Shown piece by piece: positions 54,900 to 63,459 of a DNA stretch of 64,000 bases. Below the pieces are notes generated by a model. The model was not told where the DNA came from and ran no database searches. It saw only the letters and a list, made by a program, of their open reading frames with translations. This DNA is from JAKLQR01 sp963753165 (GTDB lineage Bacteria > Nitrospirota > Thermodesulfovibrionia > Thermodesulfovibrionales > SM23-35). Location of the stretch: the NCBI GenBank assembly GCA_963753165.1, contig CAVWBP010000018.1, positions 1 to 64,000 of the forward strand, read 5' to 3'. The stretch's first letter is position 1, and the number at the start of each line of letters is the position of its first letter. The translations under genes were made by a program, and so were the position numbers.

Positions 54900-55757
54900 T
54901 CATGACACATCCAGCAGAGAGACATGCATGATCATCTCTTCTGTGGTGCTCCTGAGCTGTGCACAGCTCTTTGCGTTCTGTATCGCAATGGAAGCATACA
55001 TGGCAAGGGAACGAAGCATTTTAAGGTCTTCAAGCGTGAATAATTTATTCGAACTGTTGCTCATATTAAGAGTCCCAATGCTGGTCTTCCATTTGAGCGG
55101 CACACAGAGCATGGATGCAATTTTCGCAGATCCTGATTTAAAGCGCGCGTCCTGTGAAACGCTGTTGATCAGTTCAGCCTTGCCGGTCCTCAGCACATCT
55201 CCGGCAACACCTTCTCCAACCCGGAGCTTGATCTTCGGATTCCACTCCTTCCCGAAGGCCGCTCTTACCGAGAGAGTCACTCCGTCTTCGTCAAGGAGCA
55301 TGATCGAACCGTTTTCGGCAGGTATGACATTTCTTGCTTCTTCGAGAATGTACTCACAGGTCTCATCGAGATCTGTACAGATATTCAATTTCTTCTTCTT
55401 CACCTGAATCAGTTCGTCATCTAGTCTCCTGATCCTGGAACTCATGGACGAAATGATTCTGAACGCAAGAGTCGGGTCCCTGCTTATGGTCTGAAAAAGT
55501 TTTTCCTTATCAATGCTCAGCACCCGGGTATTGCCCATCGCAGTGGCAGTGGCGGAACGCGGCAGCTTGTCAAACAATGCCATTTCTCCGAAAATATCTC
55601 CGCTTTCGAGCGTCGCGATGATCATATCACCTGTCCGGGACTTTTTCGTTATCTTCACCCTTCCCGCCTGAATGACATACATCCGGTCGCCTTCCTGCCC
55701 TTCCCCGAAGATCTGCTCCCCTTCAGAATATATCCTGCCCAGTTCGTCATCCCTCAT
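54900..55757 (-). CDS. Cyclic-nucleotide-binding domain-GAF protein
   Basis: 285 residues: a CRP-like cNMP-binding domain at the N-terminus (GDIFGEMALFDKLPRSATATA is the phosphate-binding cassette) and a GAF domain (about 130-275). No DNA-binding helix-turn-helix or enzymatic domain follows. The start ATG overlaps the upstream FAD oxidoreductase stop by four bases. It is probably a sensor for the oxidoreductase or for a separate partner. Confidence 0.9.
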   Translation of the reverse strand: MRDDELGRIYSEGEQIFGEGQEGDRMYVIQAGRVKITKKSRTGDMIIATLESGDIFGEMALFDKLPRSATATAMGNTRVLSIDKEKLFQTISRDPTLAFRIISSMSSRIRRLDDELIQVKKKKLNICTDLDETCEYILEEARNVIPAENGSIMLLDEDGVTLSVRAAFGKEWNPKIKLRVGEGVAGDVLRTGKAELINSVSQDARFKSGSAKIASMLCVPLKWKTSIGTLNMSNSSNKLFTLEDLKMLRSLAMYASIAIQNAKSCAQLRSTTEEMIMHVSLLDVS

Positions 55758-57082
55758 GCTTCACCCGCGATAAGTTCTTTTGTTATTTCACAGAGGAGAT
55801 CCTTCTGCAGGGGGAAATTGAGCGTCCTGAAAAAAATATCCCTGTACCGTTCGTTTCCGGTAAACATGTCCCAGAGAACCGAACTCAGTCTTTTGGATCG
55901 ATACTGGTCCTCCTGTTCCCTGCTTACGACTTTCAGCATTCCCCTGGTGAGTGTCCTGTATTTCTTGAACAAATCCGTCGCCTGAAACAGGATTTTCCCG
56001 TATCTGTTGTCATTCACAATGCTCCGGTACACGGGAAGATACTCACGCCGGAAATGGTCCGCACTCACGCCATGAAATACCGCGGTCTTTGCTGCAGCCT
56101 TGCCCATAAGGTATGCCGCGCCGAGCCCGTCCTTGAAAAGCCGCGTAGACCCTGCGTCGCCGCACATCACGACTCTGTCGGTAAACGGTATTCCGGGCGC
56201 CCTCACATTCATCTGAGGGAGGCATCGGCAGGTGACTTCGTACGGGACGGAAGCGGGGAGGACAGCCGCCACAGCAGGGTGATCCAGAAATTCATTCACG
56301 ATCCCCACGTTTACATTCTCTCCCAAAATACAGATTGTCACATATGTTCCTTTCGGAATCATTGCGGCAAACTTTATCTCTTTAAACGGAAGCAGGAACA
56401 AGTGCACGGAGGCGCCGAAATGCTTTGAGAGAATATCGCGGTCAAACCCTATTTCGGCAATAGCGGCAGTGACTGTGCCAGGCCTCCGGTACCCGAACCG
56501 CATATTCTCGAAGAGCTTTGAGGTCTGGCTTTTTATGCCGATCGCTCCAACCACAAGGTCTGCCTCCTGTATATCCCCCTCTCTGGAAAGAAGCACCGGT
56601 CTTGAGTTTCTGTATTCTATATGGTCTATTTTCAGGGGAACATGCAGCGCGCCCTCTTGCGTAGCAAGGTTCAGGAGAAACCCATCGAAACTCTCTTTTT
56701 CCTGCCCCATAGTCCCCTTCGGTCCGCCTCCCCGGTATACTGCGGCAATCCTCTTTTCGTGAGTCGGAGTATCTATGGACACTGTTCCCTGATCGGTATG
56801 AAGTTTATAGGAATCAATCCCTCGCTGGACAATTCTGTCGCTGAGGTTTATCCCTTCAACCGCGAGTGTCTGGACAAGGAGTTCGGATATGATGCCTCCG
56901 CACCGGTTGCACCCCAGCGGGCCGTCTTTGCTGAAATCTTTGGGTTCGTAGATCGTCACCCGGAGATTTTTATTGATCATCTTTGCCATTCTGAGAGCAA
57001 AGATGCTGAAAAAAGAACCGGTAGGCCCGCCTCCGACCACTGCGATATGGGAGCCGTCCTCAAGAATAAACGGATCGGCCAT
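55754..57082 (-). CDS. FAD-dependent oxidoreductase (geranylgeranyl-reductase-like)
   Basis: 442 residues. Dinucleotide-binding site AVVGGGPTGSFFSIFALRMA near the N-terminus, a CNRCGG segment, and VVMCGDAGSTRLFKDGLGAAY late in the protein as the FAD-binding GD motif. The family includes prenyl reductases and lipid-processing enzymes. It is translationally coupled to the cNMP/GAF gene (4-base overlap). Substrate unknown. Confidence 0.82.
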   Translation of the reverse strand: MADPFILEDGSHIAVVGGGPTGSFFSIFALRMAKMINKNLRVTIYEPKDFSKDGPLGCNRCGGIISELLVQTLAVEGINLSDRIVQRGIDSYKLHTDQGTVSIDTPTHEKRIAAVYRGGGPKGTMGQEKESFDGFLLNLATQEGALHVPLKIDHIEYRNSRPVLLSREGDIQEADLVVGAIGIKSQTSKLFENMRFGYRRPGTVTAAIAEIGFDRDILSKHFGASVHLFLLPFKEIKFAAMIPKGTYVTICILGENVNVGIVNEFLDHPAVAAVLPASVPYEVTCRCLPQMNVRAPGIPFTDRVVMCGDAGSTRLFKDGLGAAYLMGKAAAKTAVFHGVSADHFRREYLPVYRSIVNDNRYGKILFQATDLFKKYRTLTRGMLKVVSREQEDQYRSKRLSSVLWDMFTGNERYRDIFFRTLNFPLQKDLLCEITKELIAGEA

Positions 57083-57252
57083 TCTTTATCCCCCTGGGAA
57101 TTATTTATATATTACTATTATGAGACTGTAAATAAGCATTTATTCTGTGCGTATTATTGCTTCTAACCTTACCACAAGCAAGGTATTTGAACAAGCCCTT
57201 CCCTGCATGGATATACAGGTGGTACAATAAGCATCAAAGGAGGAGTATATCC

Positions 57253-58434
57253 GTGAAGATAGCCTATTTTGACTGCTTTTCCGGAATAAGCGGTGACATG
57301 TGCCTCGGTGCGCTGGTGGATGCCGGGGTGCCGCTGCCGAAACTGGAGAGAGAGCTGAAAAAAATCCCTGTGAAGGGATACCGCCTCACTGCAAAACGGG
57401 TGAACCGGGCTGACCTCGCGGCCACAAAGATAGACGTGGTATGCGGGAAGGGACGTTGCAATCCAGCCCGAAATTTCAACGATGTCAGGAAAATTATACG
57501 GACCTCGTCACTGTCTCCCGACATCAAACAAAAAGGCCTGCGAATCTTCGAACGGCTTTTTCTGGCTGAGGCAAAAGTGCATGGCATTTCGGTGCAAAAA
57601 GTCCATCTCCATGAACTCGGCGCGGCAGACTGTATGGCAGACGTATTCGGCACGCTTATCGGGCTAGGTCTTCTTGGTATCGAACAAGTCCTCTCGTCAC
57701 CAATAAATCTCGGAAGCGGTTTTGTCGAGACCGAACACGGAACGCTGCCTGTTCCTGCTCCCGCCACTATCGAGATACTGAGAGATGTTCCGGTATATTC
57801 CACAGGGATGCCGTATGAGCTGACAACGCCCACCGGCGCGGTCATCATAAAAGAACTTGCCTCGGAATTCGCCGGGATGCCCTTGATGGAGACGACAACG
57901 ACAGGCATCGGCGCCGGCGAAAGGGATTTAGGCAGATGGCCGAATGTGCTGAGAGTCTTCATCGGGAATCTCCTCTCCCATGAAGTTTCCGGGAACATTC
58001 CGGCGGATTTGTCCGATCATATGATTACGGTCATCGAGACGAATATTGACGACATGAACCCTCAGCTGTTCGAATATGTCATGGAAAAGCTTTTCCGTGC
58101 CGGCGCCCTTGATGTCTTTCTCACACAGATTCTCATGAAGAAAGGGAGGCCGGGCGTCAAGCTCTCTGTTCTCTGCAAAAACGCGCAGAGGAATACCCTG
58201 AGTGCAATCATCCTGAAAGAAACCAGCTCTATCGGGGTGAGGTTTTATGAGATGGAGAGAATCGCACTTGATCGGACAATCAAAAGCATAGATACAGAGT
58301 TTGGGAAAATACGGGTGAAAATTTCCCGCCTCGGAGGAGAGGTCCTGAAGGCAACCCCCGAATATGAAGACTGCAAAAGGATCGCGCGGAAACTCGGAGT
58401 CCCCCTTATGCATATTATGAAAAAGATTCCATGA
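57253..58434 (+). CDS. larC: Nickel-pincer cofactor biosynthesis protein LarC
   Basis: 393 residues from GTG 57253, preceded by AAAGGAGGA. The start VKIAYFDCFSGISGDMCLGAL and VHLHELGAADCMADVFG with a C-terminal MNPQLFEYVMEKLFRAGALDV-type region are diagnostic. LarC inserts nickel into the pincer nucleotide used by lactate racemase and relatives. No larA, larB or larE lies in the window, so it stands alone here. Confidence 0.92.
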   Translation: MKIAYFDCFSGISGDMCLGALVDAGVPLPKLERELKKIPVKGYRLTAKRVNRADLAATKIDVVCGKGRCNPARNFNDVRKIIRTSSLSPDIKQKGLRIFERLFLAEAKVHGISVQKVHLHELGAADCMADVFGTLIGLGLLGIEQVLSSPINLGSGFVETEHGTLPVPAPATIEILRDVPVYSTGMPYELTTPTGAVIIKELASEFAGMPLMETTTTGIGAGERDLGRWPNVLRVFIGNLLSHEVSGNIPADLSDHMITVIETNIDDMNPQLFEYVMEKLFRAGALDVFLTQILMKKGRPGVKLSVLCKNAQRNTLSAIILKETSSIGVRFYEMERIALDRTIKSIDTEFGKIRVKISRLGGEVLKATPEYEDCKRIARKLGVPLMHIMKKIP

Positions 58435-59225
58435 GCAGAAAGTCCACGGGACGCGATATCCGGAAAGAAAGAAGCGTCCACGGCGCCGCCTGGGGAAATT
58501 TCCACGGAGGATATTTTTCAGACCCCTCTGTCGCAAAGCCTCTGCTTTTAAACGTATGCGAAGCGGTGAGACATTCACATCCCAAAGTAGTCGTAGACCT
58601 CGGTGGAGGGACCGGCTATCTTCTCGGCGCCCTGCGGGAACAGTGCCCGGGGCTGTCCGCTGAACTTGTGAATATCGACCTCTCAGGCAAGCAGCTCGGC
58701 GAGTCGGCGCATGACTGCATTCACACGTTGCAGTGCGCGATAGAAACTTTCACGCGTTCCCGCATCCACCCCAGCGCGGACAAATTTCTCTTCCTCATGC
58801 GCTCCGCACTCCATTATATGGGAAAGCACGGTATCAGGCCATTCCTGCATCACCTCCGGACCCAGATGGCAAACGGGGAATTCTTTATTCACCAGACAGC
58901 ATGTTTCGAAAGAGAGAGAGACGCCGAATGTCTGAACATGCTCTATACGCACATGGGTACGGGAAAATGGTATCCCAAGACCGATGACCTCCGGACTCTT
59001 CTTGTGCAGTCGGGATGGTCTGTGCTCTCAGTTGAACCTGCGCCGCTGCTGCCGTTGACATCGGACGACCTGGCAAAGCGCTACGGGCTGAATGAGGGAA
59101 AGGTCAGGGAAATTTGCAGCGTCATCACCCGGGAGTTCAGTGAAACCGACAATGTCTTCCGGAAAACACCGGACGGATTCTGCGCGTATCTGCATTACCA
59201 GATATTTACCTGCGTTGCGGTATAG
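58431..59225 (+). CDS. Class I SAM-dependent methyltransferase
   Basis: 264 residues starting four bases before the larC stop (ATGA). AdoMet-binding motif VVDLGGGTGYLLGAL, acidic loop LVNIDLS, and FLMRSALHYMG after the catalytic region. The substrate is unknown. Coupling with larC suggests a nickel-cofactor or related role, but that is only positional inference. Confidence 0.78.
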   Translation: MSRKSTGRDIRKERSVHGAAWGNFHGGYFSDPSVAKPLLLNVCEAVRHSHPKVVVDLGGGTGYLLGALREQCPGLSAELVNIDLSGKQLGESAHDCIHTLQCAIETFTRSRIHPSADKFLFLMRSALHYMGKHGIRPFLHHLRTQMANGEFFIHQTACFERERDAECLNMLYTHMGTGKWYPKTDDLRTLLVQSGWSVLSVEPAPLLPLTSDDLAKRYGLNEGKVREICSVITREFSETDNVFRKTPDGFCAYLHYQIFTCVAV

Positions 59226-59264
59226 CGGTAATCGTCACTGCCTGACCGAATAAAGAGAGAATAA

Positions 59265-59295
59265 AAAAGGGCGGGATAGCCAAACCCGCCCTTTT
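59265..59295. terminator. Bidirectional intrinsic terminator
   Basis: AAAAGGGCGGG and CCCGCCCTTTT flank a 9-base loop between the convergent methyltransferase and exported-protein genes. The stem has a T-run in both directions. Confidence 0.88.
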
Positions 59296-59350
59296 CAAAA
59301 AATACTCTGATTAATTACAGACTAAAATTAATATCGTTCGTATCATCAGG

Positions 59351-59839
59351 CTAATTCATGACATCTGCCGGTATCCCTACAAACTTACATGAAATCTTTG
59401 CCTTCCCGTAGATTCCATATTCACTGGAATATATGTTCATAGATATCTTTAACTTTCCCTTTATGGTGCCGTCCTTCTTTTCTGCGCCGATGCAGGTGAT
59501 TTCTGTTATCTCTTCAACCGTTATGTCGGTTTCAAGCTCTTCACTTAACATCTCTTCAAAAATATCACTGATATCTGCCGGATCGGGATAGACCGTAAAC
59601 TTTTTCGTTGGTTCTGTCCAGGCGCCTCCTACATCCTGTGATTCAAATGTCCCATCCTCATGGAATGTCCAGATATCATCCATTGTTCCTTTGATGATTG
59701 TTGTTTTCTGACCTTTTGCAGTAATTTTCACAGTCATCGGACCCTGGATATCCCATGTTCCGACTACAGCCGACCAGACAGGACTGTACAAAAACAATAC
59801 GCATGCTAAAATGAACGGGACCATAACAACTCTCTTCAT
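59351..59839 (-). CDS. Exported protein of unknown function
   Basis: 162 residues with a signal peptide (VPFILACVLFLYSPVWS) and a mature part of beta-rich segments (VVGTWDIQGPMTVKITAKGQ, TKKFTVYPDPADISDIF). No known catalytic motif. It likely resides in the periplasm. No operon partner: convergent to the methyltransferase behind a terminator, and divergent from nothing recognisable on the right. Confidence 0.65.
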   Translation of the reverse strand: MKRVVMVPFILACVLFLYSPVWSAVVGTWDIQGPMTVKITAKGQKTTIIKGTMDDIWTFHEDGTFESQDVGGAWTEPTKKFTVYPDPADISDIFEEMLSEELETDITVEEITEITCIGAEKKDGTIKGKLKISMNIYSSEYGIYGKAKISCKFVGIPADVMN

Positions 59840-59955
59840 AGTTCTCTCCTCCTTAGATATGAACGGCCAATATTTATATCACAGGGACAAATCTCAGTCA
59901 AGACAAATTAGCAAATTATGTTCTTTTGAAACCATTCAGTTACGGGTGGAAAAAT

Positions 59956-60036
59956 CCTCCCCTTTACAAGGGGAGGTTGGTGGGGTATTTTGGAAAAATA
60001 TTCAAACCTCCCCAACCCCTCCTTATAAAGGAGGGG
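59956..60036. repeat. Paired hairpin repeat CCTCCCCTTTACAAGGGGAGG / CCCCTCC...GGAGGGG
   Basis: The left hairpin spans 59956-59976 and the right 60016-60036, joined by complementary G- and C-rich segments (GGTTGGTGGGG versus CCCCAACCCC). This type of repeat is scattered in many bacterial genomes. The region 59840-60430 holds no gene besides repeats. Confidence 0.6.
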
Positions 60037-60124
60037 ATTGAACTCTTCACTGAAGGGTTACTTCTTGTGCTATCCGGTAATTAGTACTGTATTATTACCC
60101 CGGCAAGTAAATACTTTAAAAATC

Positions 60125-60198
60125 GTCATTGTCCGTCTTGACCGGACAATCCAGAACCTACTGAAAAAACTGGATCCCCGGTCAAGCCGGAGGATGAC
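60125..60198. repeat. Dispersed palindromic repeat, copy 2 (GTCATT...GATGAC ends)
   Basis: GTCATTGTCCGTCTTGACCG begins it and AGCCGGAGGATGAC ends it, with CCAG...CTGG inside. It shares end sequences and internal motifs with 7795-7895. The two copies place the repeat in intergenic gaps of unrelated neighbourhoods. Confidence 0.65.
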
Positions 60199-60430
60199 AA
60201 GCCCTGAGTTTATAAACAGACACTATTTAGCGGATTTACGATTAAACTAAATACCTCTCAGGTTCAGATTAAGGAAACGAGGTTTTCAGACAGGCTCTGA
60301 TGGATGGATTGATTGCGACGAATACAATTCTTCTGTTTGTTCAATTGCAATTGCCCTGTTGCGCCGGCAATGGCGTTCTTCACGCCAATTATACGTTTAC
60401 AGAATCGACAGTTGTTGCCCTTCCTCCCCC

Positions 60431-61894
60431 CTACTTCGCTGAAAGGTTCAAATAGAGCGTGGAACCATGTCTGAATATAAGGAGCAGAATGTCGTTTCCT
60501 GGTTGTATTTTGGAAACTATCTGTTCGTAGTCTTTGACCCTGAGTATTTGCTGTTTGCTCACTTCCAGTATGACATCCCCCCTGGTCAGCAAAGATGCGG
60601 CTGCGCTGTCTTCTCCGATATCGGCAACAACAACACCCTTTACCCTCTCGGGCAGATTGAGTTTTTTGGATATTTCAGGGGTGAGGTCCTGGACTATTAC
60701 TCCTGACAAAAGGTTGTCGAAACGGATTTTCGAACGCTGCTGCTCCTCATCGGAAGGCAATTCTTCTACCGTGACCTTCTTGATTTCCGTTTTGTTCTCC
60801 CTGACAATTTTCAGAGTTAAAGTCTGCCCCGGCGAGGTATCTGCAACCATATTGCGCATTTGGTAAGGCTCTTCGACCTTTTTGTCTTCAAATTCAATGA
60901 TGATATCTCCTCTCCGCAGGCCTGCCTTTTCCGCAGGACTCCCTTCAATCACATCTCCGACGAGGACGCCTTTCTCATCACTCAGGTTAAACTGCTTTGC
61001 GAGTTCCTGCGTAAGACCCTGGATGCTCACTCCGAGCCATCCCCTCACGACTTTTCCCTGTTTGATAAGTTTGTCCATCACTGCTTTTGCCATGCTCGTG
61101 GGGACTGCGAACCCTATGCCCTGATATCCGCCGCTCGTGCTGAATATTGCAGTATTGATGCCAATGAGCTCGCCCCTGACATTCACAAGCGCTCCTCCGG
61201 AATTTCCGGGATTGATTGCCGCATCAGTCTGGATGAAATCCTCGTAATCGGCTATACCCACATTGGCCCTTCCGACTGCGCTCACAATACCCATCGTTAC
61301 CGTCTGGCTCAATCCATACGGACTCCCTATCGCAAGCACCGTTTCCCCGACCCTGAGTTTGTCCGAATTACCCCATGTTATGGTGGGGAGGTCTGCTGCC
61401 TCGATTTTGACAATGCCGATATCGGTCATGGCGTCGGTTCCCACAATTGTTCCCTTGAACTCTCTCTTGTCCGAAAGAGTGACCTTTATTTGTTCCGCGC
61501 CCTGTATCATGTGGTTTGCAGTAAGGATATATCCCTGAGGATCAACAATAACACCTGAGCCGAGGTTGGCAGATTTCCGCTCTTTCGGCGCCCGGAACTG
61601 ATCTCCGAAAAACCTCCTGAAGAAAGGGTCGTCCATAAAAGGGTTTTCTCCCCCCCGAACTTTTATCGTCCGCATGGTCGAGATATTCACCACTGCCGGT
61701 CTCACCGCCGCAACAATCTCCGCAGTCGCCTGCCCCACCTTGGTGAGCACATCGATCGATTCCCCGGAAATCTTTACCTCCCCGGCATATGTTGATGAGG
61801 GAAAACTGATCGCGAAGAAACCGATAAATCCTGCAAGCAGGGATATTGTAACAATCGCTTTTATAAGAGAGCCCTTCTGTATAAAAGAAAACAT
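60431..61894 (-). CDS. degQ: Periplasmic serine protease of the HtrA/DegQ family
   Basis: 487 residues. N-terminal signal or anchor segment, then the trypsin-like domain with catalytic His (ILTANHMIQ), Asp (MTDIGIVK) and Ser (NPGNSGGAL), followed by two PDZ domains (GVSIQGLTQELA and VIVQDLTPEISKK). It degrades or refolds damaged envelope proteins. A long Pro/Arg-rich loop near residue 85-105 (PFMDDPFFRRFFGDQF) is normal for the family. Confidence 0.96.
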   Translation of the reverse strand: MFSFIQKGSLIKAIVTISLLAGFIGFFAISFPSSTYAGEVKISGESIDVLTKVGQATAEIVAAVRPAVVNISTMRTIKVRGGENPFMDDPFFRRFFGDQFRAPKERKSANLGSGVIVDPQGYILTANHMIQGAEQIKVTLSDKREFKGTIVGTDAMTDIGIVKIEAADLPTITWGNSDKLRVGETVLAIGSPYGLSQTVTMGIVSAVGRANVGIADYEDFIQTDAAINPGNSGGALVNVRGELIGINTAIFSTSGGYQGIGFAVPTSMAKAVMDKLIKQGKVVRGWLGVSIQGLTQELAKQFNLSDEKGVLVGDVIEGSPAEKAGLRRGDIIIEFEDKKVEEPYQMRNMVADTSPGQTLTLKIVRENKTEIKKVTVEELPSDEEQQRSKIRFDNLLSGVIVQDLTPEISKKLNLPERVKGVVVADIGEDSAAASLLTRGDVILEVSKQQILRVKDYEQIVSKIQPGNDILLLIFRHGSTLYLNLSAK

Positions 61895-61961
61895 GGTTCC
61901 TCCCGTTGTTGAAATTCAGATTATTTCTTTTTACTATACCATGGAAGAGAAATTTATGAGT

Positions 61962-61999
61962 CCCCTTTCCCCTGGAGAGAGAGGGTTAGGGTGAGGGGG
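61962..61999. repeat. Short C/G-rich dispersed repeat
   Basis: CCCCTTTCCCCTGGAGAGAG followed by GGGTTAGGGTGAGGGGG is an intergenic repeat that I recognise from several bacterial genomes. It lies between HtrA and the following minus-strand gene. Function unknown. Confidence 0.5.
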
Positions 62000-62025
62000 T
62001 CTATTAATATATGGACAGACTCTAT

Positions 62026-62796
62026 TTACGGCTCCTGTCCCCTGTCAAGCAATTCGCGGTAGAGAAAAGGCTTTGTGCTCGACGGCACTTCTGGCGCTTC
62101 ATAGAGCTCCTTCAGGTCGGTCGTCTTGATATTCTCCAGAAACTCCACTATTATTGCGAGCGGAGCATGATGGTTCCGGATAAGCGCCCATCGCACATCA
62201 TATCTGCGTGACCACTTCGGATGCTCCGCTATCTGGCGGATGACCTGTGATGAGGTCTTCTTCATGCTGATAATCCTGCAGATGTCCCCTTCCGTGAGGA
62301 TCGGACTGTCCAGGCATGCGGCAGAGACTTCTTTCATCCCGTCCTCCAGCAGTTTTACAAGCACTGCGCTGCTTGCCCTCTTGGCAAGGGTTATCTTGAT
62401 ACCAAGCGGCAGCGTGAGTATCTTTTCCAGAATATCCATCTCTGCCCTGACCCTCACAGCAACAGGTATCTGCCGGTTTCTCGTGAGGTCGGCCATGTCG
62501 AAAATTCTCAGCGACTTGAGGATCGAGAGCGAAATATTCTTCGGGGTCTTCGGGTTCTTGCAGAGAGCCATCATGATGGGGTAACTGTCCTTCCACCGGC
62601 GGTCGTAATAAATAGATTCGATTATTTCCCTCGTAAGATTTCTCCTTCGCGCGAGTACACGCACATGGTCTTCTGTGAGGTTGCTGTTCAGGAGAAGTCG
62701 GGTGATTACCTGCGAAGAAGGATGATGGACAAGCATGCCGAGTTCCTCTGCGCTACCCCGTGACGCAGCGAGTATTTCTTCCTCCGGATCCTTCAT
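62026..62796 (-). CDS. HEAT-like repeat protein, unknown
   Basis: 256 residues of repeating helices of about 25-30 residues (SAEELGMLVHHPSSQVITRL, NSNLTEDHVRVLARRRNLTR, ALCKNPKTPKNISLSILKSL, GMKEVSAACLDSPILTEGD). No active-site motif. The alpha-solenoid pattern fits a protein- or nucleic-acid-binding scaffold. Monocistronic on the minus strand. Confidence 0.6.
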   Translation of the reverse strand: MKDPEEEILAASRGSAEELGMLVHHPSSQVITRLLLNSNLTEDHVRVLARRRNLTREIIESIYYDRRWKDSYPIMMALCKNPKTPKNISLSILKSLRIFDMADLTRNRQIPVAVRVRAEMDILEKILTLPLGIKITLAKRASSAVLVKLLEDGMKEVSAACLDSPILTEGDICRIISMKKTSSQVIRQIAEHPKWSRRYDVRWALIRNHHAPLAIIVEFLENIKTTDLKELYEAPEVPSSTKPFLYRELLDRGQEP

Positions 62797-62893
62797 ATCA
62801 TTATTGTAGCCGAACCAAATCCTTTATTCACATTGACTAATCAGAGATATTTTTGTTAGTTTAATAAACTACTTTTAACGTTGAGGAGTCTGT

Positions 62894-63436
62894 ATGCCAA
62901 AGAAACAGAAAATCGCTTCGACAAAAAAGAAGAAAACTACATCACCGAAGAAGAAGACGATGACGAAAAAAACCATGACCAAAAAAACGATTACGAAGAA
63001 GACACCAGTGAAGAAGACTCCGGCAAAGCAGGTTGCTGCTGCTGTAATAAAAAAACCGAAAACCGGGAAACTTTCACCACGGGACAAGAAGTTCCAGGAT
63101 ATCAAGAAAAACCTTATCGGACAGAAAAAGATTCTCCTCCTCGGAGCCCTGGAAGCCCGGAATGAACTTCCCGAACAGACCGTGTTTTCTGATCTTGGAG
63201 ATCAGGCATCAGCTGAGATCGACAGAAATTTCATGCTGAAAATCAAGGGGAGAGAACGGAAACTCATCAAGAAGATCGAAGAAGCCGTCGAAAGAATCGA
63301 TGAAGGGATTTTCGGCATCTGCGATAAATGCGGAGAGGAAATAGATATCAGAAGGCTCGAAGCACGACCGGTTACAACCATGTGCATCGAGTGTAAAACC
63401 GTGCAGGAGGAAGAAGAGAAATTAAGGGAAGGATAG
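62894..63436 (+). CDS. DksA/TraR-type zinc-finger protein with Lys-rich extension
   Basis: 180 residues. Residues 1-55 are a lysine/threonine repeat (several copies of KKTMT/KKTP) and the rest is a DksA-like coiled coil with the C-terminal C4 zinc finger (ICDKCGEEIDIRRLEARPVTT followed by MCIECK). DksA binds RNA polymerase and controls stringent response. The basic N-terminal tail is not typical of DksA and could bind RNA or DNA. The start is well placed for this frame. Confidence 0.85.
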   Translation: MPKKQKIASTKKKKTTSPKKKTMTKKTMTKKTITKKTPVKKTPAKQVAAAVIKKPKTGKLSPRDKKFQDIKKNLIGQKKILLLGALEARNELPEQTVFSDLGDQASAEIDRNFMLKIKGRERKLIKKIEEAVERIDEGIFGICDKCGEEIDIRRLEARPVTTMCIECKTVQEEEEKLREG

Positions 63437-63459
63437 AGTAAAGAAAATTCTTCCCGCTT

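Noticed and set aside
60860..61558. 232-codon plus-strand frame opposite HtrA
   Set aside because: It is antisense to the HtrA catalytic domain and contains no recognisable motif.
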